Assembly (NCBI RefSeq): GCF_046719735.1
Contig: NZ_JAUTWQ010000011.1
Span: forward strand, 62,001-126,000
Source: Halobacillus_B rhizosphaerae
GTDB lineage: Bacteria; Bacillota; Bacilli; Bacillales; Halobacillaceae
Direction of reading: 5' to 3'
Length of the DNA stretch: 64,000 nucleotides
Below, piece by piece: positions 34,089 to 42,535 of this stretch; position 1 is the first letter of the stretch, and every line of letters begins with the position of its first letter. The notes under the pieces were generated by a model. The model saw only the letters and a list, made by a program, of their open reading frames with translations. It ran no database searches and was not told where the DNA came from. Made by a program: the position numbers and the translations under genes.

Positions 34089-34856
34089 ATGCTTAAAGTA
34101 AAACAGCTGGCAAAGCTTGCAGGAGTGAGTGTGCGCACGCTTCACTATTATGATCAGATTGGACTTTTATCCCCCGCGAAGATAAATGAGAAAGGATACC
34201 GTTTGTATTCCGAAGACGATCTTCTTCGATTGCAGCAGATTTTGTTCTTTCGTGAACTGCAGTTTCCTTTGCGGGAAATTCAAGAAATCCTTGAAGATGA
34301 GGGTTTTGATCATAAGAAAGCACTTGTTCAGCACAAACATGTTTTGCTTGAGAAAAAAGAACGGCTGGAGCGGATTATTCGTTCCGTTGACCAGACGCTC
34401 GATTCTATGTCAGGAGGAACATATATGTCTAATCGGGATAGGTTTGAACCCTTTGATCGAAGTAAGTTAGAGGAACACCAGAAGAAATATGCTAAGGAAG
34501 TGCAAGAACGTTGGGGGCAGACAGACTCCTATAAAGAATCTCAAAGAAAAACCGCTTCCTATACGGAGGAAGATTGGAAAAAAATCCATCAAGAAAACGA
34601 AGAGATCGAACAAGGAATTATTGAAAAGATGGACCTGGGAGCAGGAGATCCTTCCATTCAGAAATTAATCGGCGATAAAAGGCAGCATATTAGTGATTAT
34701 TTTTATCAATGTACACCGGAAATTTTTCGTGGGCTGGGGGATATGTACGTCAATGACCCCCGATTTCAGAAGAATATTAATAAAAAGCAGGAGGGGCTGG
34801 CAGAATTTTATCAAGAAGCGATTCGTATTTATTGTGATCAATTAAGTAACGATTAA
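34089..34856 (+). CDS. MerR family regulator with TipAS ligand domain
   Basis: 255 residues from the ATG at 34089, with GAGGTGGTCACC upstream. N-terminal MerR helix-turn-helix and wing (AKLAGVSVRTLHYYDQIGLL, YRLYSEDDL), a coiled-coil dimer helix (about 80-115), then a TipAS domain (YKESQRKTASYTEEDWKKI and a C-terminal DMYVNDPRF region) that binds multidrug-type compounds in TipA and Mta. Start and operator support autoregulation. Related to Mta, which activates drug efflux genes; no efflux gene is adjacent. Confidence 0.92.
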   Translation: MLKVKQLAKLAGVSVRTLHYYDQIGLLSPAKINEKGYRLYSEDDLLRLQQILFFRELQFPLREIQEILEDEGFDHKKALVQHKHVLLEKKERLERIIRSVDQTLDSMSGGTYMSNRDRFEPFDRSKLEEHQKKYAKEVQERWGQTDSYKESQRKTASYTEEDWKKIHQENEEIEQGIIEKMDLGAGDPSIQKLIGDKRQHISDYFYQCTPEIFRGLGDMYVNDPRFQKNINKKQEGLAEFYQEAIRIYCDQLSND

Positions 34857-34894
34857 AGAGAAGGAAGGTACCAGAAAGGGTCTTATTTAGAAAG

Positions 34895-35016
34895 ACCGCT
34901 CCGGAAATACACTCCGCTTTTCACGGGCGGCTGGCTTGCCTCCTCGTGCTGCGCACTTCGGGGTCAAACCTATGCCTTCCTCCCGCAGAAAGTCTCCGTG
35001 TATTTCCTACGCTGGA
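34895..35016. repeat. Dispersed hairpin element, copy R6
   Basis: Arms GGAAATACAC (34903-34912) and GTGTATTTCC (34998-35007). The full central core contains CGGGCGGCTGGCTTGCCTCC, CTTCGGGGTC and CTCCCGCAGAAAGTCTCC. Same family as R5, and architecturally the same as R1-R4. Confidence 0.82.
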
Positions 35017-35106
35017 ATGGTTTCTATTTTTCCCTGATGAATAATTTTGGGAAACGTAATAGATGTCCTGTGTAAATGTGAATAAATCCTACATCATGCT
35101 GGGCAA

Positions 35107-35151
35107 AAAACCCGAACAATGAAAGTGTTACTTCTTCATTGTTCGGGTTTA
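35107..35151 (-). terminator. Terminator after the methyltransferase gene
   Basis: ACCCGAACAATGAA and TTCATTGTTCGGGT arms; the minus strand continues into a T-run. Shares TTTAATAATGGC-type flanking bases with the terminator at 29985. Confidence 0.85.
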
Positions 35152-35232
35152 ATAATGGCTAAAAGACTTCTGTCCCTGCTTCAATTTCTATTTACCGATT
35201 TCCCTTAACTCAATTCCGGCGGAGTGAGGTCT

Positions 35233-36288
35233 TTAACGCGGCTGGCAGATTATGCCGTTATGGACTTTTATATAGCCATGCCTCTTAATATCAAAGCCGC
35301 TCTCATATAAATAAAGCCCCATTTGTTCCACGGTCATTAATTCACGATACGTGTGATTCATTACATCTGCCATGACCCGGTAATACAGCCGAGAGCGCAG
35401 TTGGTTTCGCGGAGTGGTTAAGATCGCGTACCCTCCAGGTTTTAAGAACTTCCGGTGCCAATCACAAACTTCATATTTGTGTTCATCAGGAAAATGCTCC
35501 AGTAATCCCACGGACATGACAACATCAAATTCAGCTCCATAATCTAAATCACGAATATCGGCAATTTGATATTCAATATTTAAATCATTCTTATACACCA
35601 CTTTCGTTTGGCCGGTCTGTGGGTTTTCTCCAAGAAATGGGTACCTGTCCGGGAATTCAGCAAATCGTGTGGATTTGCAATATTCATCATAATCCACCAT
35701 TATAATTTCTGCGCCTGGATACATGGCGCCGAACTGCATGGCTTCATATCCTTCTGCTGCGCCTAGAAACAACACACGAGGCTTGTTCAAATGGAGACCT
35801 TCAAAGAGTGCTCTCTTTCCCCTGGGGTCCCAGATCCCGTCCTGAATTCGATGAACGTAATTCCAAAGATGAATGCGGATTAAATCTCCGATTGCATGCT
35901 TCACTTCAGGAGGGCTGAAGGAACGCAGGTTGTTAAGAAACTGTTTCTTTGACTGCGTCATCTCTTTAGGGACATCCTTAACAAACCATTCATGAAAAGC
36001 TTTGTTAAAGTAGGTCCATGACGTATGGGGGTCCATATCCCTGTGATGCTCGTTCTCCCATTCGGAACGTTCTTTTGCGGAAGCTTCCACTTGATAAGGC
36101 TTTCCAATTTTTGTCCAAGAAAGCTGCGACCAGTCCCTGACCGTGTTAAGGGTAATAAATTGGCTGTACTCTTTTAAAGTCGGAATTCTTAAGTCTACCC
36201 GGTATTGGTGATGCAGATGGGTACTGCCTATATCCTCTTCAGAATATGGACCTGTTCTTGTCGTCCCTATCGTTTCCTCATGTAGCAT
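35233..36288 (-). CDS. Class I SAM-dependent methyltransferase
   Basis: 351 residues. An N-terminal helical region of about 165 residues without recognisable family features, then a Rossmann methyltransferase core: motif I VLFLGAAEGYEA, acidic strand IIMVDYDEY, motif IV MSVGLLEHFP and post-motif KPGGYAILTTPRNQ. Start at ATG 36288, which has GGCGGTCATGAG upstream. Divergent from glcDF. The large N-terminal domain suggests a specific macromolecular or lipid substrate, but none can be named. Confidence 0.8.
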   Translation of the reverse strand: MLHEETIGTTRTGPYSEEDIGSTHLHHQYRVDLRIPTLKEYSQFITLNTVRDWSQLSWTKIGKPYQVEASAKERSEWENEHHRDMDPHTSWTYFNKAFHEWFVKDVPKEMTQSKKQFLNNLRSFSPPEVKHAIGDLIRIHLWNYVHRIQDGIWDPRGKRALFEGLHLNKPRVLFLGAAEGYEAMQFGAMYPGAEIIMVDYDEYCKSTRFAEFPDRYPFLGENPQTGQTKVVYKNDLNIEYQIADIRDLDYGAEFDVVMSVGLLEHFPDEHKYEVCDWHRKFLKPGGYAILTTPRNQLRSRLYYRVMADVMNHTYRELMTVEQMGLYLYESGFDIKRHGYIKVHNGIICQPR

Positions 36289-36434
36289 CTCATGACCGCC
36301 TTTTAATTTCAGAATAGTAAGTTAATTATAATGGAATAGTAAAACGCTTACAATAGTTTGGCAGAGTAGGAGTTAAAGAGAGGAAGGATAAGGGTAAAGA
36401 ATAGGAAGTACTCTTTAAGAAACGGAGGATGAGC

Positions 36435-37838
36435 ATGGAGAACTGGATAAATGAACTGAAAGAATATCTACCAGACAGCCAAGTGATGACAGAACTCGCA
36501 GATCGATACAGTTACAGCTTTGATGCTTCTTTTGGCGAGTATTTGCCTGATGCCGTCGTTCAAGCTAAAAATAAACAACAAGTGGTTTACATACTTAAAA
36601 TAGCGAATCAATTTCGTGTACCTGTCTATCCAAGAGGGCAAGGTACGTGTTTAAGTGGAGGTCCGCTGCCTGTTAAAGGCGGGATGGTGCTTGATCTTTC
36701 ACAATGGCCATCAATGATTGATGTGCATCCGGACGACTTAACCGTTGTCGTATCTCCAAGCGCGCTTACAGCCAATATTAATCAAGCCGCTGAAGAACAC
36801 GGGCTTATGTATGCGCCAGATCCGAGCAGTGCCCACGTGGCAACCATAGGAGGTAATCTTGCTGAGAACTCCGGCGGGCCAAGAGGGTTAAAATATGGAG
36901 TAACTAAAGACTTTGTATTAGGACTGGAAGTGATTACTCCAGAAGGGGAAATCATGCGTACAGGAGGGCAGACGATTAAGAATGTAACCGGCTTTGATTT
37001 AACAAAGCTGATTGTTGGTTCGGAAGGGGTGCTAGGCGTAATTACAGAAGCTACGCTGAAACTTGTTCCCAAACCGCCTGCCGTACAGACCATTCTTGCC
37101 GTATTCGATAATGTCCGGAAAGCGGGAGAAGCGATATCAAAAACACTGACATCAGGTATACTCCCTTCAAAAATGGAATTTATGGATCAAGCATGTATAC
37201 AAGCGGTAGAGGACTTTAAATCAGCGGGACTGCCTGTTCATGCTAAAGCGTTGGTGATTATTGAACTTGATGGGCATCCGGAGGCGCTGAAAGTGGAAAG
37301 AGAACTAGTCTTGAAGATTATGAAACGAATTGGGGCAACGGAAACTGTGATTCCCCAAACGGAAGAGGAAGCTGCTCGCATCTGGCAGTCCAGAAAACAA
37401 GTGTCCCCTGCGATCGCCAAAATTAAACCGACTAAAGTTTCTGAAGATGCCACCGTTCCTCGTAGTAAGATCCCGGATTTAATAGATAGACTCCAGGAGA
37501 TTAAAGAAAAATACGAAGTGGAAGTAGTGGTATTCGGTCATGCAGGCGATGGAAATCTCCATCCCAATGTATTATGTGATAAAAGGGACCAGGAGGAAAT
37601 GAGACGAGTGGAACAAGCAGTCGGGGAAATTTTTGAAGCCGCGATAGAGCTTGGAGGTACGCTTTCTGGTGAGCACGGAATTGGTACGATGAAGGCTCCC
37701 TTTATGGAATCAGAGCTTGGTTCTGTAGGGATCGATATGATGAAAAGAATTAAAGACAGCTGGGATCCGAATGGAATTATGAATCCAGGTAAAATTTTTC
37801 CGGAAAAAGGGCAGAAGCTGGTGCTGCGCAATGAGTAA
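36435..37838 (+). CDS. glcD: Glycolate oxidase subunit GlcD (FAD-linked)
   Basis: 467 residues from the ATG at 36435, with GGAGG at 6 nt. FAD_binding_4 domain (VYPRGQGTCLSGGPLPVKGG) with the FAD-binding TIGGNLAENSGGPR segment, and the C-terminal FAD-oxidase domain with the HAGDGNLHP and GTLSGEHGIG active-site signatures. Oxidises glycolate (or a related D-2-hydroxy acid) to glyoxylate, passing electrons to the Fe-S subunit. Overlaps glcF by 8 nt. B. subtilis YsfC is the likely orthologue. No GlcE subunit is present, as in Bacillus. Confidence 0.93.
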   Translation: MENWINELKEYLPDSQVMTELADRYSYSFDASFGEYLPDAVVQAKNKQQVVYILKIANQFRVPVYPRGQGTCLSGGPLPVKGGMVLDLSQWPSMIDVHPDDLTVVVSPSALTANINQAAEEHGLMYAPDPSSAHVATIGGNLAENSGGPRGLKYGVTKDFVLGLEVITPEGEIMRTGGQTIKNVTGFDLTKLIVGSEGVLGVITEATLKLVPKPPAVQTILAVFDNVRKAGEAISKTLTSGILPSKMEFMDQACIQAVEDFKSAGLPVHAKALVIIELDGHPEALKVERELVLKIMKRIGATETVIPQTEEEAARIWQSRKQVSPAIAKIKPTKVSEDATVPRSKIPDLIDRLQEIKEKYEVEVVVFGHAGDGNLHPNVLCDKRDQEEMRRVEQAVGEIFEAAIELGGTLSGEHGIGTMKAPFMESELGSVGIDMMKRIKDSWDPNGIMNPGKIFPEKGQKLVLRNE

Positions 37839-39135
37839 TCTTCAGGCTTTACAAGATAAGATCCAATACGAAAAAACTTTTGACTGTGTGCAGTGCGGAT
37901 ATTGTCTGCCAGTCTGCCCTACATATGAAACGATGGAAAGGGAGACCCACTCCCCACGGGGACGAATTAATTTAGTCAAAATGGTAGCAGAAGAGAAGGC
38001 ATCGGTGGAAGATTTAAAAACGCCCATCGAAAAATGCTTAGGGTGCATGGCTTGTACGACCGTTTGTCCAACTAATGTCCAGTATGGTGCCATTCTTGAG
38101 GGAGCGAAGGAAGTTATTGAGGACAATGAAATAAAGCCGAAGTCGCAACAGGAAATGGAAGATTTTATATTTAATTCCTTCTTTCCATCTTCCAATTGGA
38201 TGAATACCCTTGGCAATGCTTCATGGCTGTATCAAAGATCTGGTCTCCAATGGATGGCTCAAAAAACGAAAGTTACTGGTGCCGCTCCTTTACATTTGGG
38301 GCAGTTTGAAAAGGTATTGCCGGATCTCCCCAACCCAATGGAACGGTTAACCAGGAAACGTCATGTATTGCCGGATTATAAATTGACAACTAAGGTTGCG
38401 TTCTTTACTGGATGTGTGATGGATAGTATGTTCTTCAAAACAAATGAAAGAACGGTCGAACTTCTTCGTTTGTCAGGTGCTGAAGTCGTACTTCCCAAAA
38501 ATCAGACGTGCTGCGGTGCGCTGCATGCCCATTCAGGAAAAGCAGAAGCTGCGAAGGATTTAGCTAAACGGAATATTGAAGCATTCGAAGTAGAGGAAGC
38601 GGATTACATTGTAAACAATGCAGGAGGATGCGGAGCGAAAATGGTCGAGTATGTTCATTTATTCGAACCAGGAACTGAATGGCATGAAAGAGCTGAGGAA
38701 TTTGTGTCCAAAGTTCGCGATATTTCCGAGGTCCTAGTCGAGCTGGACGGCATCGAGTTTACCACCTCAGTCAATCGTAAAGTGACTTATCAACCTTCCT
38801 GCCATATGTCGAATGTACAGAGAGTCACAGAATCGCCAAGAATTCTGCTGGAAAGCCTTCCAGGTCTGCACATGAAAGAGCTTTCCCGACCAGATTTCTG
38901 CTGTGGATCAGCGGGGATTTATAATATCTTAAATTATGAAGACTCAATGGAGATTCTGGATGTGAAAATGGAAGATGTGAAACAAACGAAGCCGGAAGCC
39001 ATTGTTACGACTAATCCTGGGTGTTTACTGCAAATGAAAATGGGGATAGAGCGTGAGGAGCTTAATGAATCAGTGGAAGCTCTCCATTTAGTAGATTTAT
39101 TAATGGAAGGGCGTCCTGTTTCAAAAAGAGACTAA
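37831..39135 (+). CDS. glcF: Glycolate oxidase iron-sulfur subunit GlcF
   Basis: 434 residues. Two 4Fe-4S motifs, CVQCGYCLPVCP (about residues 16-27) and CLGCMACTTVCP, are followed by two CCG domains (LPKNQTCCGALH and PDFCCGSAGIY). The TGCVMDSM and SCHMSN ligand segments are also present. Transfers electrons from GlcD to the respiratory chain. The stop of glcD lies inside its start region, so the two are translationally coupled. Ends at 39135, before a terminator at 39163. Confidence 0.94.
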   Translation: MSNLQALQDKIQYEKTFDCVQCGYCLPVCPTYETMERETHSPRGRINLVKMVAEEKASVEDLKTPIEKCLGCMACTTVCPTNVQYGAILEGAKEVIEDNEIKPKSQQEMEDFIFNSFFPSSNWMNTLGNASWLYQRSGLQWMAQKTKVTGAAPLHLGQFEKVLPDLPNPMERLTRKRHVLPDYKLTTKVAFFTGCVMDSMFFKTNERTVELLRLSGAEVVLPKNQTCCGALHAHSGKAEAAKDLAKRNIEAFEVEEADYIVNNAGGCGAKMVEYVHLFEPGTEWHERAEEFVSKVRDISEVLVELDGIEFTTSVNRKVTYQPSCHMSNVQRVTESPRILLESLPGLHMKELSRPDFCCGSAGIYNILNYEDSMEILDVKMEDVKQTKPEAIVTTNPGCLLQMKMGIEREELNESVEALHLVDLLMEGRPVSKRD

Positions 39136-39161
39136 TTCTTGTCAACGAAGCGGGATACAAA

Positions 39162-39194
39162 AAACCTCCTGATTCTATTCGATTCAGGAGGTTA
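39162..39194 (-). terminator. Terminator of the FMN reductase gene
   Basis: AACCTCCTGAATC and GATTCTATTC... arms: AACCTCCTGA (39164 region) with TCAGGAGGTT; the minus strand continues with TTTTTTG. May also stop glcF transcripts. Confidence 0.82.
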
Positions 39195-39200
39195 ATATCT

Positions 39201-39761
39201 CTATTGATTAACTTTCTCGCGCTGAGTCTCAGCAAATACAATAAATTTATCGACCACTTGATCAATAAATTCAATAGTCTTTTGATCAGTGATTTTTCCA
39301 GTTTCATCGACTTTATCTTGAATGGTTCCAACGAGAATTTCATTTCCTGGCAGTACATTGGAGTTCATTCCTGGCGAGTTCAAAATTTGTCTTAAATGCA
39401 TTTGCGCACGAACAGTTCCGAGCACCCCCATTGTAGCACCGGCGATAAAGGCGGGTTTGCCAGCCATTTCCCGATCTCCACGTGACAGCCAGTCAAGCGC
39501 ATTTTTCAAAACGCCTGGAATAGAATGATTAAATTCAGGAGTTACAACTAGAAATGCGTCCGCGTCAGACAATTGGGCTTTAAAGTTCTGGACTGAAGGT
39601 GGGGCTTCGTGTTCGATATCTTGATCATAGTGGGCAAGGTCACGAATAGGGACTACTTTCAGGTCAAATTGATCTTTATAACGATCTTTAATAAATTGAG
39701 TTAATTTCATATTATAAGAATCTTTACGAATGCTTCCGACAAGAGCAGCGACTTTTAACAT
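39201..39761 (-). CDS. NADPH-dependent FMN reductase/quinone reductase family
   Basis: 186 residues from the ATG at 39761, with GAGGAGGAACGG upstream. Flavodoxin-like fold: the LKVAALVGSIRKDSYN phosphate-binding loop, PEFNHSIPGVLKNALDW (typical PE[FY]N motif contacting FMN), and the GATMGVLGTVRAQMHLR region. Reduces quinones, azo compounds or FMN with NAD(P)H. Monocistronic. Confidence 0.9.
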   Translation of the reverse strand: MLKVAALVGSIRKDSYNMKLTQFIKDRYKDQFDLKVVPIRDLAHYDQDIEHEAPPSVQNFKAQLSDADAFLVVTPEFNHSIPGVLKNALDWLSRGDREMAGKPAFIAGATMGVLGTVRAQMHLRQILNSPGMNSNVLPGNEILVGTIQDKVDETGKITDQKTIEFIDQVVDKFIVFAETQREKVNQ

Positions 39762-39869
39762 GAATCCGTTCCTCCTCTTCATATGCTTAACTATATATTA
39801 TAAGAAGGATTAGCGTTTGTTTCTAGCATTCTGCTCGCAATTGAATTCAGGAAGAGAAAGGAAAATAAC

Positions 39870-40343
39870 ATGTCAGTATGGTTGAAACCTTATGAACCTA
39901 CGGATGATGCTGCCCTTACACAATTTTACTTACCAGAAGAGCAATTGTATTATACGGCGATGGCCAGCGATTCTGTTGAAAAAGCAAAGAAAGATTTTAC
40001 CCGAACTCCAGTGGTGATCATGTCTGGGGACGAGCCAGCAGGAATGTTTGTCCTGCAAACAGGTCCTAGAGTCCAGGAATATACGGCAAGAACTAACGCG
40101 ATCCTGCTGATCGCTTATATGATTGACTATTCTCGGCAAGGTAAAGGGGTAGCTAAAGAATCCTTGTATAAATTACCAGATTATGTGAGGGAAAACTTTC
40201 CTGAAATTGACTGGATAGTATTGGCAGTAAATGAAAAAAATATTTCTGCTCAATCTCTTTACAAAAAAACCGGATTCCTTCATGATGGGGAGAAGAAAAT
40301 GGGGAAAAAAGGATGGCTAATGGTGATGAAGCAAGAAATTTAG
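39870..40343 (+). CDS. GNAT family acetyltransferase
   Basis: 157 residues with the acetyl-CoA binding pattern YSRQGKGVAKESL and the C-terminal AQSLYKKTGFLHDGE motif. Start at ATG 39870, after AAAGGAAAATAAC. Substrate unknown; ribosomal-protein or small-molecule acetyltransferases look like this. Followed by a 27-bp near-palindrome (40370-40396) before the next small gene. Confidence 0.87.
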   Translation: MSVWLKPYEPTDDAALTQFYLPEEQLYYTAMASDSVEKAKKDFTRTPVVIMSGDEPAGMFVLQTGPRVQEYTARTNAILLIAYMIDYSRQGKGVAKESLYKLPDYVRENFPEIDWIVLAVNEKNISAQSLYKKTGFLHDGEKKMGKKGWLMVMKQEI

Positions 40344-40369
40344 CCGTTTATCTCTCGTTTTCTTTCAAT

Positions 40370-40396
40370 CGCTATGTTTTACGTAAAAACATAGCG
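40370..40396. promoter_or_regulatory. Near-palindrome CGCTATGTTTT/AAAACATAGCG
   Basis: Arms CGCTATGTTTT and AAAACATAGCG around ACGTA. It lies between the GNAT stop and the strong ribosome binding site of the next small gene. No T-run follows on the plus strand, so it is an operator candidate or a weak terminator. Confidence 0.4.
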
Positions 40397-40439
40397 GGAA
40401 AATGATAAGTATACTTCAAATGAAAGGAGGTACACCACA

Positions 40440-40598
40440 ATGACTCTGCTCTATTCCAAAGCCCGTGAGATGTTTGAGAAGGATTATCAGAATAGCTCCG
40501 AGGCTAAGGAAGCTAAGCCTGTTTCAACTGGCGTGAAGAAAACTCGGAGTGGAAAAATTCTTTCCCCTTTCCGTAAGCATAACAGCAAACGGAAATAA
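40440..40598 (+). CDS. Small basic protein, 52 residues
   Basis: ATG at 40440 preceded by an ideal AAAGGAGGT at 8 nt. 52 residues: charged, rich in Ser and Lys (KTRSGKILSPF, then HNSKRK at the end), with an acidic middle. No family recognised. Own terminator directly downstream. Confidence 0.62.
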   Translation: MTLLYSKAREMFEKDYQNSSEAKEAKPVSTGVKKTRSGKILSPFRKHNSKRK

Positions 40599-40675
40599 TC
40601 AAACAATGTGGTGAAGTCAGCTATGCGAATAAAAATGAATAAATTTTCGGTAATTCCTTATGGAGTGCCATGGAG

Positions 40676-40721
40676 TCAGCGCTAATCAAAACATTTCGAT
40701 GTTTTAGCGCTGATTTTTTTA
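40676..40721 (+). terminator. Terminator of the small basic protein gene
   Basis: CAGCGCTAA...AAAACAT arms around TTCG (40677-40713), followed by a T-run. Confidence 0.88.
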
Positions 40722-40772
40722 TGGATTTGGCATGCTCATTATTACACTAAACATCCCATATATAGAAAAATA

Positions 40773-40942
40773 AGTTTCGAGACTACAAGGAGAGTTTAGG
40801 GCTGCGGGAAAAGGCTCGCTTTCCGTGGGGCGGGCGCTGAGCCTCCACGAGCAAAGCTCTCCGGGGTCTCACCTGTCCCGCAATTCCCACAGGAGTCTCG
40901 CCGTTTCCCTCCGCCCCTTGACCATAAGAGAATCTCGAAACC
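40773..40942. repeat. Dispersed hairpin element, copy R3
   Basis: Outer arms GTTTCGAGA and TCTCGAAAC; inner arms GGGCTGCGGGAAA and TTTCCCTCCGCCCC. Core CTCGCTTTCCGTGGGG, CTCCGGGGTCTCACC, CCCACAGGAGTCTCG as in R1. The arm sequences are unrelated to those of R1 and R2. Confidence 0.8.
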
Positions 40943-41252
40943 CCTTCATGGAAAAAAAGAATCTAATGTTAGTATGCAGGAGCATTACTAAAGATCTCAG
41001 CAATTCCATTGCGTTTGGTTAAGCGTGAAGAACCGGGAAATGACTTAGCCATATGCATCAGCACAGAAATTTGCAATTCAATATTTGCTCACTTCCATGG
41101 GCGGCGGATGACATTCCTTGGCCAATGAAGTGCCTCCTATATTTGGACACTATTAAATTAAGCTATTTCTTAAAGTTTCTTGAGATATTGAACAGGACTC
41201 ATTCGAATCACGTGTTTAGTATCAGAGGAAGAGACAGATTCGGAGACCAGGA

Positions 41253-41430
41253 TGGGGCCGTTCATTTTCACACGATGGGTGGCGAAGGAAATGACGAGAC
41301 TCCCGTGGGAGAAGGTACTAGGCAAGACCCCGCAGGGAGTGAATACGAGCGAGGAGACTTGCCGGTTCCCCCACAGGAAAGCGAGTTATTTCCTTCGCCA
41401 CCCTCTTCTCATTTTCAATAACGGACCCAA
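41253..41430. repeat. Dispersed hairpin element, copy R4
   Basis: Reverse-complement copy of R1. The 127-bp core 41277-41403 differs from R1 at about nine positions by hand alignment. Outer arms TGGGGCCGTT and AACGGACCCAA. The flanking bases CATTTTCA/CATTTTCA outside the core also correspond. Open frames through it (for example 41252-41473) are repeat-derived. Confidence 0.85.
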
Positions 41431-41680
41431 CCATCTCGAAAATGAGTCTTCCACAATACTGGGCTTTACTTGAAGACTCAGTATCAACCTAATTACTTGA
41501 GATACCGACACGTTCCAATCAGAGACTGCTTATTCAAAGACACAGTTGGACGATGAACCATGAACAACCTATGAAACCAGGGTTCCATGGGAGATAGTGA
41601 ACCTGTCGAACAACTTTTCCCGCTGAGAAGGTTTCAATCGCTCTCGAGTGTGCAATACAATCGCAAAGGAGGCGTTTAAA

Positions 41681-42484
41681 ATGACACAAATTTTTGCTAA
41701 AGATGCACTTGAAAAACAGCATATTGTGATCACAGGAGCCACAGGCGGCATTGGTTATGAAACGGCCAAAGAAGCAGTGCGATCTGGATCGAGGGTTACC
41801 ATTACAGGACGGAAGGAAGAAAAACTGGAAGCACTAAAAGATGAGTGCATACAAATTAGTAAACAAGCAGATGTCCTTGTCGTAACGGCAGATTTAAATA
41901 AACCAGAGGACCGCAAAAGACTTGTAACGGAAGCAAATCAGAAAAATGGAGACATCACCGGGTTAGTCAATTCTGCAGGAATTATGGGCGGAGGATCTTT
42001 AGATCAATTAAAAGAAGAGGATCTTAGAAAAGTTATGGAGTTAAACTATTTCTCTACCGTATTATTAACTCAGGAAGTCTATCATTATATGAAACAGCTC
42101 AATAAAGGCGCCATTGTGAATCTTTCTTCTTTATCCGGTTTAAGAGGCACCCATAGTAATACGGCATATAGTGCGTCCAAGTTTGCTGTTACCGGCTTTA
42201 CACAGTCACTTGCTGTGGAGGCAATTGAACATAACATTCGTGTGAATGCAGTTTGTCCGGGTTACGTAGATACAGAAATGGGGCAGCAGGCAATTAAAGG
42301 TAAGGGAGAGCGTGAAGGGCGCAGTTATGAGGAACAATTAAAGCTTGCGAAAGAAGGAATTCCTTCTGGGAAATTAAGTACACCTCAGGAAGTAGCGCGT
42401 ACCATTATCTATTTATTAACAGATGCCGCTGAAAATATTGTAGGGGAATCGCTCAAAATTTCCGGAGGCAGTGTAATGAGGTAA
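41681..42484 (+). CDS. Short-chain dehydrogenase/reductase (SDR)
   Basis: 267 residues from the ATG at 41681, with AAAGGAGGCG upstream. Classical SDR: cofactor-binding TGATGGIG (18-25), NSAG motif, catalytic serine in NLSSLSG and YxxxK with Y163 and K167 (AYSASKFA). The VCPGYVDTEM region follows. Oxidoreductase for an alcohol or keto group with NAD(P)H; substrate unknown. Downstream of the two hairpin repeats, with no other gene in 40722-41680. The MoeB gene starts 51 bp later in the same direction. Confidence 0.93.
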   Translation: MTQIFAKDALEKQHIVITGATGGIGYETAKEAVRSGSRVTITGRKEEKLEALKDECIQISKQADVLVVTADLNKPEDRKRLVTEANQKNGDITGLVNSAGIMGGGSLDQLKEEDLRKVMELNYFSTVLLTQEVYHYMKQLNKGAIVNLSSLSGLRGTHSNTAYSASKFAVTGFTQSLAVEAIEHNIRVNAVCPGYVDTEMGQQAIKGKGEREGRSYEEQLKLAKEGIPSGKLSTPQEVARTIIYLLTDAAENIVGESLKISGGSVMR

Positions 42485-42535
42485 GACTATGCTAAACTTA
42501 TAGATAAGAAGATTCAGGATGGGGGAAGTCGTGAG

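Noticed and set aside
41053..41421. 122-codon plus-strand frame
   Set aside because: Runs into repeat R4, has no ribosome binding site, and composition is not protein-like.
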